Source: Tigriopus japonicus (lineage: Eukaryota > Arthropoda > Copepoda > Harpacticoida > Harpacticidae). Taken from it: a DNA stretch of 64,000 nucleotides. This document shows positions 12,001-22,600 of this stretch, piece after piece. The position numbers were made by a program, and so were the translations under genes. The DNA lies in contig JAAGOF010000243.1 in assembly GCA_010645155.1 (NCBI GenBank), positions 687,942 through 751,941 of the forward strand, written 5' to 3'. The notes beneath the pieces are model-generated. The model saw only the letters and a program-made list of their open reading frames with translations, had not been told where the DNA came from and searched no databases. Numbering within the stretch: the first letter of the stretch is position 1; every line of letters starts with the position of its first letter.

Positions 12001-13998
12001 GAACGTAGAGCCGTCCACACTTTCCAATTTGGTCGATAGCATACCTCACCTCATTTCCATGAAAAGAGAGATTGGTTGCCGACAGGTTTGATATTAAATC
12101 GTGCCAAACTATTGTTAAATAATACACATATAATCGTTCAAAATTATTTCAAGCTTTCATGTCAGAGTGTAGGTCACTTGCGACCTCTAACAAAGATGAG
12201 ATTTGGACCTTGACATGATAAATCCCCGTAAAGCGCCCTTCCTCATCTTTTCAACTTTTTTCCAGGTCTTGATCAACAGTTTCAACTATACACTTGCCGG
12301 TGGACAACGAATTGGAACCGCTTTGTATTTGGAGGCCTCAGCCCTGAACCACTCGTGCACACCTAATGCCGGATTCTCGTTCCAAAATGGGAACATCGTG
12401 ATCCGCGCTCTCGAGGCCATTGAAACCGACCCCACAAAACCCCTCGAAGACCAGATTACAATTAGTTATATTGATCTTTTGGACTGCACCAAGTCCCGTC
12501 AAAGTAATCTGATGGAACGGTATTACTTCCAATGTGAGTGTCATCGATGCCAAAACCCGGAATTGGAGCTCTCCATGTACAGTATTCGATGTCAGGGCAT
12601 GCGATGCTCAGGTCGACCCGTTTATGTAGGGGTGGGTCGACGATTGGAGGACTTGGACGTGAAACCTTGCCAAGAATGTGGGAACAAGCCCAGCGGCAAG
12701 GTAAGAAAAGGACCCTTGGAGGTCGTCATCTGGGCTCTAATTGCACTCTCTATTCCGTTTGGAAGAGCCTCTTCTTCTTGGCCTTTAGTGTGGTAATCTC
12801 TTTTTGATGCGCCCTTTCTCTCCATCTCTTTGTACGTTTGTGTCTGTTCCTCAGATTCTCGAGCAGTACTTGCAAATTTGCCGTGCAGTCCAGGATTCGT
12901 CGAGTGAGGGGTTCTCATCGAGTAGTAAATCCTCGGATGAGTGTATGTCGCTTATGACAGGCCTTTTCCACCCTGACCATTATCTCTACATGAGAATGGC
13001 GCGGGCTTCTTTTGACGAGCATTTCAACCGTGAGGAATACGAATTAGCCAGGGAATACGGATTGCTTTGCCTGAGCTCCTACAGGAAATACAAAGTAAGT
13101 GGAACAGGAAATGTCCTTGGGATGATGTTTTCCTAAGATGCATGCATCATGGAGTCATAACGAGGATCTTTAGACAGTTGAGGCGAATCTGAGCGAGCAC
13201 GTGCGATGCAAAATGAACGCAAAGTTCGTGTTTGCCAAGTTTTAATGCAAAGAAGGTCTGGAAAATTTGTAATGTGACATTTGTTTGCTGGACTGGCACG
13301 GAACAAAAATGCCCTGTATCAGAAAAGAGCTCAAAAAAACAAGAGTTCAAACAGGAATGTAAGGAACTTGAAATGAAAATACATGGATTTAATGGCTACT
13401 TTATGGATTTAGAATTTGCTGTAACTCTTGATTGAAAAATGTATCCTTTATACAGACAAAGTTGGTTATAAGAATGGTTGATTTTGGAATAACTTATGAT
13501 GTTAGGGTAGGAGTAAGGCAGCTTTAGCTAGAAATGAGAGAACTCTCTCAACAAGAAGAATGTACTTAAGCGCTTACGTGTCAGATGCAATCTTGATTTA
13601 ACGATGTCATTAGAAAATTAGCATAACTATCATAAATGTCATTTATAGAGGATACAATATCCTATGAATGTTTTAATGGCGTTTTATTCTAATTTTAAAT
13701 TGCCTTAAAGAAATGATTTTTTAGGCAATATTGTGTTCCATGAGCTGTTAATAAGTTACAAAACAAAAACTAGAATCACAATTGTTGCACTCCGTTTCAG
13801 CACCACGTGTGGCCCAGTTTGGCTCAACTTCTGTTCAAATTGGGCAGTCTGGAATTGTTGCACACTCCAAATCTTCCAAAGAAAGTGGCTCACACGCATC
13901 TAAGCGAGGCCTTGGACATCCTCCGTGTCACCCATGGACAAGATCACGAGGTCTATCAGCAAGCCAAAGTACTTTGGCAGCAATCCAAGTTGATTTAA
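6082..13998 (+). CDS. SMYD3-like SET and MYND domain lysine methyltransferase (6 exons)
   Basis: The proposed coding exons are 6082-6222, 7070-7285, 10546-10824, 12266-12700, 12855-13094 and 13801-13998, all phase 0, giving about 502 residues (human SMYD3 has 428). The order matches SMYD proteins. An N-terminal SET part (SRGTFSPGDVILISQPF) is followed by a MYND zinc finger (residues 49-97: CDFC, CPQC, YCNSKC, HIQEC) and the SET core with LNHSCTPN (N240-C243) and ITISYIDLL. A post-SET CECHRC cysteine cluster comes next, then a helical C-terminal domain with LSEALDILRVTHGQDH, which closely matches the SMYD3 C-terminus. SMYD3 methylates MAP3K2 and histone tails using S-adenosylmethionine, in cytosol and nucleus. 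The weakest part is the exon 2/3 junction: the only phase-compatible donor I found is GTTAAT at 7286, paired with the AG at 10544-10545. The exon 1 donor, GTTTGT at 6223, is also weak. A short unseen exon is an alternative. Confidence 0.88.
7286..8270. other. SMYD-like gene intron 2, left part
   Basis: AT-rich intron sequence between the MYND exon and the foldback element. I see no exon or identifiable repeat. A short stretch near 7497-7530 resembles 50924-50955 (both contain TACCAATGAGT), possibly a remnant of a dispersed repeat. Confidence 0.35.
8271..9193. mobile_element. Foldback-type element with long inverted arms made of 15-bp tandem units
   Basis: The left arm (about 8285-8600) is the reverse complement of the right arm (about 8850-9182), unit for unit. 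Each arm is a series of variants of a 15-bp motif, GGCGGAGTTTACCGT in right-arm sense. The outermost part of both arms shares a non-unit block (GGTGCAAACCTACAGGGGGA in right-arm sense). About 250 bp of mostly non-repetitive sequence separates the arms. A 9-base CTTTTTTTT precedes the element (8262-8270) and follows it (9194-9202); this could be a target duplication but is low in complexity. Drosophila FB elements have the same architecture (long inverted repeats of short tandem units, 9-bp duplications), so foldback is the best class. No transposase is present. The arms are open in several frames (VAEFT, WRSLP and GGVYR pentamers), which I read as a by-product of the 15-bp period. Confidence 0.8.
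9229..9547. mobile_element. hAT-type MITE, 319 bp, with perfect 8-bp target duplication
   Basis: The element begins TAGTGATGGACCGAAAG and ends with its exact reverse complement except for one base near the inner side. Both subterminal regions carry repeated CGAAACCGAAA/TTTCGGTTTCG blocks in inverted orientation. CATTTATC flanks it at 9221-9228 and again at 9548-9555, a perfect 8-bp target-site duplication as made by hAT transposases. The interior has no transposase. It sits 35 bp beyond the foldback element, inside SMYD intron 2. The intact duplication and long terminal match suggest a fairly recent insertion. A related, rearranged copy lies around 50702-51920. Confidence 0.9.
9556..10545. 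other. SMYD-like gene intron 2, right part
   Basis: I see no exon or repeat with defined ends. Open frames around 10171-10506 on both strands overlap each other and show no family resemblance. Confidence 0.35.
10882..11256. repeat. Diverged copy of the GGCCGCAT...ATGCGGCC inverted-repeat family
   Basis: The left end GGTCGCATGTTAACTG and the right end TGCACTAATATGCGGCC are imperfect inverted copies of the termini seen cleanly at 37889-38085. The interior shares the block AAATCAAGTCAATTTAACGG with that element. It lies in SMYD intron 3 (10825-12265). No clean target duplication was found, which fits an older copy. Confidence 0.55.
11257..12265. other. SMYD-like gene intron 3, remainder
   Basis: I see nothing identifiable apart from the acceptor TTTTTTCCAG that ends the intron at 12265. 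Open frames around 11552-11935 on both strands look like chance. Confidence 0.4.
13095..13800. other. SMYD-like gene intron 5
   Basis: A GTAAGT donor at 13095 and a TCCGTTTCAG acceptor ending at 13800 bound this 706-bp intron. I see no repeat or internal exon in it. Confidence 0.6.
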
Positions 13999-14045
13999 CT
14001 CGAATCTATGTACTATTTTGAACATTCATTCAGGAATCGGTCGAG

Positions 14046-14051
14046 ATTAAA
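14046..14051 (+). terminator. Probable poly(A) signal ATTAAA of the SMYD-like gene
   Basis: This is the commonest variant of AATAAA, 48 bases after the SMYD stop at 13998 and about 110 bases before the sulfotransferase start. If used, SMYD transcription must end almost where the next gene begins. Confidence 0.45.
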
Positions 14052-14162
14052 TACGCTTATCTGAAGAATGTGTTTTGGTTGCTTTATTTGAACTAGGGGT
14101 GTGTAGTGTATACAACAAACACACATTTTATCATCTCCATCGAAGCCAGTTTATTGTTTACC

Positions 14163-15458
14163 ATGTGGAAGTTTGTTGCTTTAAAGCTCCTGCTTTTGAG
14201 TGCAAAACTTTTCAACAAAGTGTGGAACCGTCTATTTGGCTACTCGTTTTTCAGTGGTTCCAGACAGGATCGAGCAAATGCATCGAACTATAATAGCTGT
14301 GTACATCGGTGTCGAATCCGATTCCGAGCCAAACTTGGCGAACTCGGACCTGCGTTCATGGACAACTTCTTGCTCACTCATGAAAGTTATGACCCTTTAG
14401 ACGTGCTTTTTCGTGATAATGTCACTTTACTGACCGTCACCGGTTGCCACGCCCTCTTCGTGCAAGGTCCTGAAGGTTTCAATTTCTTTGGCTCCAAAGA
14501 AAGTCCATTCTCGTTCATAACCCACTTTGAGTTCGCGGAACAGCTTCTAATCGTTCCTTTGGAGCAATTTCTTGAGTTCAGTCGACGCGATGTTCCCAAA
14601 CCTTCGGCCAATGTGGTCTTCATTTCCATGACAGGGAGATGTGGATCCACCCTCTTGACCCAAATGTTCGAAGAGCTTCCCTACACCTTGACCTTGTCCG
14701 AACCGGACTTTCTCACGGTCATGAATCCGTTCGAAGGCCACCCTCACTCTTCAGAAGCTTTGGTTCAGCATGTGGAACAAGCCCTGAAGGGTGCCATTCA
14801 TTTCATGTGTAAGGACTTGAAGGCCAATCGAGTGGACAATATCGTGATCAAACTTCGTCCCGTGACTGTGGCCATCACGCACAAGATCACCAAAGTGTGC
14901 CCCGAAGTGAGGCACGTGTTCCTATACCGGTCCCCAATTGGAACCGTGGCTTCGTATGTGACAATGGTCCAAAGTTTCCCACGGATCCTGTACGAAAAGC
15001 TCTTTTGGCCTCGGGGCTTCTCTAAAATGTACTTATGTCTTATCCCGGAGGGCAGTGATAAACAAAGCATGTTGACTGATATGCACCAGAAATCTCTGAC
15101 TCATTACGACCACGTCCGATGTTGGACCGAACTGGTTCTGGCACACATTTTGCCCTGCAAGGAATATCGGGCCAAGGGTTGGGTGAATATCTATCCCGTC
15201 ACCTATGAGAATCTCATCCATGAACCCCAAGAGACCATGAGCAAGCTTCTCACTCATTGCCACATTGATCCTTTTCAAGCCAGGCTTTGTGCCAGAGCTT
15301 TGGAACAAGACTCCCAGAGAGGAACCTCCATCAGCCAGACCACTTTGGCCAAATCTAGAAAAGTGGATTTCACTCCGATTGAACTTGAAATAATGGAAGG
15401 GATTATGGCTGCATTCGACTTTCCCAAACTGGCTCAATGGAACAATATCTTTGATTAA
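14163..15458 (+). CDS. Intronless membrane-anchored sulfotransferase family protein
   Basis: A single uninterrupted frame of 431 residues. The ATG at 14163 has an A at -3 and is followed by a hydrophobic stretch (FVALKLLLLSAKLF, residues 4-17) flanked by basic residues, as in a type II signal anchor of a Golgi enzyme. The P-loop sulfotransferase signatures are both present. The 5'-phosphosulfate-binding loop is SMTGRCGSTLL (residues 155-165). The 3'-phosphate-binding segment is VFLYRSPIGTVASY (252-265), with the expected Arg256 and Ser264. Enzymes of this fold move sulfate from PAPS to sugars, steroids or proteins; I cannot assign the acceptor. One N-glycosylation sequon (NVT, residue 86) lies on the presumed lumenal side. 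The absence of introns beside multi-exon neighbours suggests origin by retroposition, or a family that is intronless throughout. An upstream in-frame extension lacks an ATG. Confidence 0.85.
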   Translation: MWKFVALKLLLLSAKLFNKVWNRLFGYSFFSGSRQDRANASNYNSCVHRCRIRFRAKLGELGPAFMDNFLLTHESYDPLDVLFRDNVTLLTVTGCHALFVQGPEGFNFFGSKESPFSFITHFEFAEQLLIVPLEQFLEFSRRDVPKPSANVVFISMTGRCGSTLLTQMFEELPYTLTLSEPDFLTVMNPFEGHPHSSEALVQHVEQALKGAIHFMCKDLKANRVDNIVIKLRPVTVAITHKITKVCPEVRHVFLYRSPIGTVASYVTMVQSFPRILYEKLFWPRGFSKMYLCLIPEGSDKQSMLTDMHQKSLTHYDHVRCWTELVLAHILPCKEYRAKGWVNIYPVTYENLIHEPQETMSKLLTHCHIDPFQARLCARALEQDSQRGTSISQTTLAKSRKVDFTPIELEIMEGIMAAFDFPKLAQWNNIFD

Positions 15459-18400
15459 TCAGGCTGTGCTGACTCATGGAACGAAGAAAGTTGGATTGCA
15501 CCACCAACTCTGATGATTGTCGAAGTTTGTAAAGTTGGCATTTTTGGCAACCTTTGGCTCGGTTCAAAGTCTGCTTGGGTCATAAATTCTCTTGGTTCAT
15601 AAAAGCTTCCGTACTCTTGTGAAAATAGAACATGCCGCCGCTATTACTTTGCTCAAGCAGGTCACAAGAAGACGTAATTGTGCCATGGAAACGGGACTAA
15701 CTCAGGCTTTTGCCATTCGGAAAGTCGTCGGTGACATTCTTTTGGAAGCAACGAGTGGGAAGGGGGTGCAAAAAAATGCCAGAAATCCTGTTAAACGAGC
15801 GAACCAAGTGGAAGTAGAGGTCGACGACCACGAGTGACTTTCGGAAGCGTAATACCCTCTTGTCGCATTAAATGGAACCCACAGATATGCTTACTCGGGA
15901 CTTGGAACACTGTTGTTTCTTCTTCTCGGACTCTTGGGGTTCGATCTGTGGAACTCGGTTCCAAATAGACTTGTCAAGGGTGCTTATGTACTCCCAGAAG
16001 TTCAGTCATAAAACATAAAACTTACACTTTGTGACAAACAACCACAAAGGGGGAAGGAGAAGATGGAGGGGGAAGAAATCTAGCCCCTTAAATGGAAGCA
16101 AAAACCAACAGGGAGTGGTAGAATAAACGTACCCCAAAAATTCAAGTTTACCCCTTGTGGTTAGTCCTTTTATGTACCTAGTATGCGTATTTATGTTATA
16201 CTGGAGGTGGTCTTTGTTCATCCAACATAGTAGGGATTATTATCTGGTTGCTTGAAGGCCATTTCTGTGCTTTTACGGACGAATTTCCAGAATAATCAAG
16301 TCCCTTGTCCGTGATCTTTCATCATGCCTTTGCCAAGAAAACATATTTCTTCCCAACATTAGGGTTGCCATTTCAACGGATTTCCATCACAGGATTCCTG
16401 CCCTAATCAGCTGATCATTGGATCACCTCTCTCATTACAATCCTCACCTTGAATCCCAATCAAGGTTGATCCAATCAGAAACTTGTACTGGTCCCATCTT
16501 TTGGGAACCCTAAGACATTGGAGATTTGTGCATCATTTCTGAGGTCAATCCAATTGTGGCCCAAGCCAAGCCAGAAAGCGGCAAAGACAGAGAAACCAAC
16601 TAGATTCATTGTTAATCTTCAAGGTTTTAGACCCAAGCTTCGTGAGCTTGGGTTTGTGGGACAACAATGTTCCTTGACCATGGATCTTTCAGGGCACCGA
16701 TGAACGCATTCTCATTGCAAAAACACGTTCTTTGAGGCCCAATCAAGTGCACTTTTTGTTTTCATTTTCCAAGGATGCAGTTTCTTCACGAGATGGATCA
16801 ATGTTTGTGACTAGAATATCCGAATACAACCAAAAGCCTTCTTGACAAGTCATGACTCTTTTTTAGCTTTCAATATTCAATACCCTTTCGGTGGACCAAA
16901 GTTTTACCTCAAAACTCGTTCTTGAACATGAATGGCGAGAGGGGGAAAATCATAGAGGCAAGCATACTCAGAAACATACCTGAAAATGTCAGAATGGAAG
17001 AAAGTTTGTAGCCAAAGTTTTTTCTCTTGTTGAGGACACATCATGTTGTCCTATAGCTCCCCATGCTCAAGCTTAGTATGTGTATGTGCCAGATTTCTTG
17101 GTAGGCCTTGTGGCCTTGAGAGGGTCGCCAATTCATCATCAAAGAAGATTGCGCGAAAGGCCCTTGGCAGTTCAAGAAAGGCAACGAACTCGCAGAAACT
17201 TCACTTTGGTGCCAGATGGTAGTAGTGGTTTTAACTTTAATGGATTCTACTCGCCACAGGTTTCCCTCTAATTTGTTCTACGTCTCAAATACATTGTGGG
17301 AACATGAGTAAACTGAAAATGGCACAAAAGATGCCCGGTTTTGTGTTGATGTGACCCAATTCTTTAAGGCTTATAAACACGAGTACTATGTTGATGACTG
17401 GGTTTGGCACACTCTTAGGTTCATAATGGCTAGACTAATATGAATGGAGACAACACAACCGGTCCCCAAGCTCAACAAATATCCCTTGAGACCCCACAAG
17501 TTTCCTTGCTTCAGGCTATTTCTGCTTATTGAGAAGGCAAAACAAGGCCATGTCCAGATCATTAATCTTGAAAATGAAGTGCCTCAACATAAGCAAGTTC
17601 ATATGACATACAGTACGTACAGATATTGAACAGTTTATCCAACTTCCTTGTTGCTCCATAAACCTCATTCAATACATAGGAAAAAATCTAGGAAGAATGG
17701 CAATTCTTCCTAGCTATTGTTCTTACCTAGGAATAATTATCGAGGATAATTAGCGCGTTATAGCTTCAATACTAGTTAATGTATATTCTAATAACTTTCA
17801 GGTTAATAGCCTCCAAGCCAACTTTTTCTTTAGTTAGGATGGAGAAGTGTTTCCTCGCACCGGAAGCCGGAAGTTGGTCAGTGGATTCTGGCATTGCACC
17901 AAACGGAAATGAGCCCACATAATACGTAGAATGCCTATTGCTCGGATTTTGGGGGATGTTGGGCATTTTCATCTATGGTACTCGTTTTGAACATTGATCA
18001 CCATATTTTAATTTTTGACTAGTTCCAGCCAATGTAGGGAGCAAAAATCGAGAAATCTTCGGCGACGTAAATACCGGCAGATTTATAGATGATCTCAATG
18101 CTTAAGTTTTCACTATTTTGCAACATCAAATTCTATCAAGTTTTAAAGTGTCCTTTAATGTCCATGCTTTATGTGGTCCTTCGAGAATTATTTCAATCAC
18201 ACAAAATACAAAGACCCGTACTTTTCATAAAAATCCTAACTTAGTACAATCAGTTTGAATAACATCCTGTCAAAATGATTTATCTTTACGTAATTGAAAA
18301 AGTAAACTTATTTTACCAAGATTTAAATATCAATATTTAAATCCTCAAAAATTTACTCGGAGCGGTTTTTTTCATTTGCTTGGGCCAAAATTTGACCACG

Positions 18401-19600
18401 TACATTCAAATAACTTCGAAGCTGATCATTATAATTTCAACTCTAGAAATATCAAGATGTATTATTTATGTTTTCAAAAACTAGCTTATTCGTTTTGCCT
18501 TTAGTTATGAAGATTTTATCAACGTAAACCTGACTTTGTAAAGCACAGCTAATCAAAATTGTTCCGTTTAGTCTTCTAAATTAGACAAATACCTCATTGT
18601 TTTTGGGAATTTCCATGCAAACATATTGAAATACTGGACCAGTTAGGATATTAGAGGAATATTGAGAATACAAATGGAAAATAAACAAAACAGACCCAAA
18701 ATGGTAGGCAAAATTTGCAAACGATCTATTTATGAGAAAACTGACCAAATTTCCCTGCCAAAGTTATGTGGCTGAATATTGACTCTAATTGTGAAATTGA
18801 TCTTCTTCACAAAATGAATGCCATCGGCTTTTATCTACGTAACTCAAAAGTTGCCAAACCTCTTGAAGACAAGACCACAAAATCTGTTGGCAGGATGCTC
18901 CGGAATAAATAGCGGCTGAATCGTCCAATTGGGATTCATGAAATTGACTAAGCAAGCATGTGGTCTGTAAGTTGTAGCTCACTACTAATTCAATAGCCTC
19001 TTTCAAGAACCAATGAATTTCTCGGGACTGGGAGGGTAGCGATAGGAATTTTGATTTCCAGTAGGACAAAATGAATTGTGCAATTCGGCTAATGATACCT
19101 TGCTTATGTTGTGTAGACTACATATTTCATTTGTCAACTCGACCGAACGTTGGAGTCTAAGGTTTTCTTTCAAATAACAGTACAAACCTTACTTAGCATG
19201 AATGAGGTAATCCTTTTGGAAAAATTGTTTTACCACAAAAGGGCGAGCCTAGTCATTTTATGCTCTCTTCAGGACAAAACCTTTAACTTAGCCTATCGAT
19301 TGAGCTGAAAATCGAAATGCTAAGCCCACCTAAACCAAAAATCTCATTCACACTAGAAAATTCTTGCTACGTTCTGCAATATAATGCAACGACAAACCAG
19401 AAGTCTAACTCTTTATTTAAAATTTTAACCGGAAAACCCATTGGTATTGTGCTCAAATAAGTACAATAACCCGTCTGTTTTGATATGTCAGAAATTACTA
19501 TGCCATGACATAAATACACCCACCTCATTCCCAAAGGACGTTCTGAAACATGACAAGAGCAACTTCTTAAGGTCTTTGAATAATGAGCTCAAAGACCCCT
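15459..19600. other. Intergenic; no gene recognised
   Basis: This begins the gene-poor middle of the window. An ATTAAA at 15867-15872 could serve the sulfotransferase transcript. An 81-codon frame at 15592-15837 is open but starts with TTG and resembles nothing I know. A minus-strand frame at 18785-19069 reads like protein in places but has no family signature or clear splice context. No repeat with defined ends was found. Confidence 0.35.
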
Positions 19601-22600
19601 CGTTATCAAAATGAGTCTTGTGAAGGATGCTCCTCCTAAGTTTCAATTAAAGTGTTCCACGAGGATGAACTGAACAAGTCATCGTTGTTCATTGACGTGA
19701 AAAGAACATTCAATGGAAATGATGACGTGCAAAAAATGGGCTGGATTCAAGTTGCTGGAAAGACCATTAGAAAGAGGGGAGAGCGAGATCGGAATTGTTT
19801 GGCGTTGCGTTGTGGAACACGCGTTCCAGATCGGCCGAATTTGGGTACATGTGGCCGACTGGCAATGTGGAACTCGTGGCTCGGAAGGAGGGAACTGGGT
19901 CACTTTGTCTCTTTGGGTCCCTTCCGTCAAGGTCCCTTTTTTCTCTCATTGTGGAGTACCCAACAATCTGTTCATTGTGTTAATGATTTGCACCCCTCGG
20001 TGCGAACAAAATGGTTGCTTCATGCACTTGTGCATCCATGTTGGCAATTTACATCCACAGTTTTTTGATGACTTTATCGTCAGAGTTCTGCGTAGCTCGT
20101 ATCGTAGGAGAAAGTAAGTGGAATGAAAATATTTGGTTGGACCATTGTCCTTGTGACCCAGTTTCTCCGTACGCCAACTGACCTCTGGTTCCATAAAATC
20201 CAGAATCGGGATCCAATGACAGATCAATTAGAATGGGACGATCTGTTCTCAGGCGCAAATCTAGAGCACATTATGTGCGTAAATCGAGAACATCTGAAAA
20301 GGGCATGGACAGCCGATTTCCGAAAACATTCCGAAAGAATTTTGAGAATCCTTTTGATTGTTATATTTTTGGACTCCTTCGTTACTCAAGGTAGCTTGCT
20401 CAAGGAAGCAGTAGGAGAAGTTAATGTGCAAAATTGAACAAATAATGAAACCATTAAGAGTTTATTAATAGTTCTTCGCAAAAGAAGTCACAGCTAAAGT
20501 AATTAAATATCAAATTGAAAAGTCTAGTCAAGACGGGGAAATTTCTTTTTACACTTGATCACTTATCACAAAGAGAGAAATTCCTTTGAAATGGCACACT
20601 AATTTTCTCATGTCCATACTTTGTTGTGTTGTCCAAATCGATAGCACGTGTGAATGCATCCACGAACGGGATAGGAAATGTAAATAATAGGAGGATATAT
20701 TCCGCACACATCCGTCATTTTCTTGCACATGATAATATCCAAAGGGAAAAAAGGAGGCGAATTGATCCATTTTCCATTCACATGCCAAGCACAAGCCAAG
20801 CACAACCACACCCTCACGCCAACATCCATCGACCGAGATGGTATTGACACTAAGTCGGTGGTTCTCTATCCACTGCGGTTACCATAGTACAGTAGTTCTT
20901 TAGAGCTTTCGTTTTACCACCTTTTCCAACCTAAGAAAAGAATGAACCAACCAACCAATCCCGTCCCTTTTCAATGGACCCCTACCCACAATCGTCAAGG
21001 TCCTTGGCAAAGTAAATAGCATGATGAAGGACACTTCCTTTAAGTGGTATGCAGCAATAGATTCTATGCATCTACGTACTCATTTTAAGACGTCACCATG
21101 TTTGAGTGATGCAGAAATGATTGAGCTTTTATTGAATACAGGCATTCTTATTTCATTAGTAGCGGTAAGGCAAGGCTCAAGCACACTTTTAACGAATTTG
21201 AAACCTTCGTTAGGCTTGAATATAAAAGTGTAAACCCTTCTTTCCCTTGTGTGGGTTGAATCATCTGTAAAAAAGCATTGAGATAATGGCATGAGATAGT
21301 CCCAAATATTGGTCTAATCAGGAAGGTGTGATTTGAAACTTGCCAATCGTTCAAGCACATTTATAGTTAATCCAGATATTACAGTATTTAACGGACAACA
21401 TTGATCGGAGCATTGCAGTTTTGGAGCATAAAAGAGATGATTACTTTTAACAATTATTTTGAACATACATTATTTTTGTTTCAGCCGCAAACGTACTCGG
21501 CCAAAGCTAAAATCAATGTCATGGAGCTTTTCTTGTTGCTAAGGATGGCCATGATATTAAAAGCGATACCTGTCAAGATCAGTACCATTTTATAGTTTAT
21601 GGTTAACTCTTTATTAACTCTTTCATCTAAAAAAATGAACTATTGGTTAACCTCAAAATATTCCCACATTGACACAAACCTTTAGCTATGAGATAAAAAA
21701 AAAAATCAGGAGCTTGTTCAAGAATGTACGATTAAAGAGGAAACTGAAGGCTTGAAAATGCCTGAAGTCATTGCCAGAGATCCACAAAACAAGCAGGCCT
21801 GCGGCTGTTCCATCCCACCAGAGAGTTAAAATGAGATAGCTGGATGGTTTGGATACAAACTTTGGAACAAGATCCTGTTGTTGTTGTTTCTTGTAAAGAG
21901 AGTTTCTGTGGGTTTTTCGAGGAAAAATCCCTCCACAACCGCTGCAGTTTGGGAAGGATGGGAACAGTTCCCTAATTGCCACCCATCACTCATGAAGAAC
22001 TTGGAACAAGTCAGAATCTAAAGTGCATAGAGATAGAAGCGATCTTGGGAGGATTGGTGGTAATGAGGCGGAGAAATATGCTAGAAGACATCTGATTAGA
22101 CAGACTATTCATTCATCGCCAAGCGAGAAGATCAAGGCCATGGCCCAAAAGTGTGCTGCCAAGACCTCTTTTCAGGACCAATCCATGTCTTGCTCTGAGA
22201 CAGTTGACGATGAGGATGGCGGTAATTAAATCGGATGGATTTCCTGGGTCTTGTCTTATGTGTGGAGCATGGACGACATGGACAAGACTTGTTTGCGGCA
22301 ACGACGGAGAGAGAAAGAGCATTTCTTAGTGATTACTGAAGACCAAGAGAACCCTTTGTGGTCACTCACTTCCGGTGGACCTCTGCAACCTTGGACAGGC
22401 AATTGTGGCAAAATATGGCAGGGGTTGAAACTCAAGAAAATTGGTTGGAGATAATCAAACGACATCAGCTTCGGTCGAAACTTTGCATGAATTGAGTATT
22501 TCATTAGGAATTTTGAATCATGAGGCTCCTTTTTTTAGTTAAAAAAATAACTACTTAAGAGATTACGAAATATTATCATACCATGCGTTTATATTTATCA

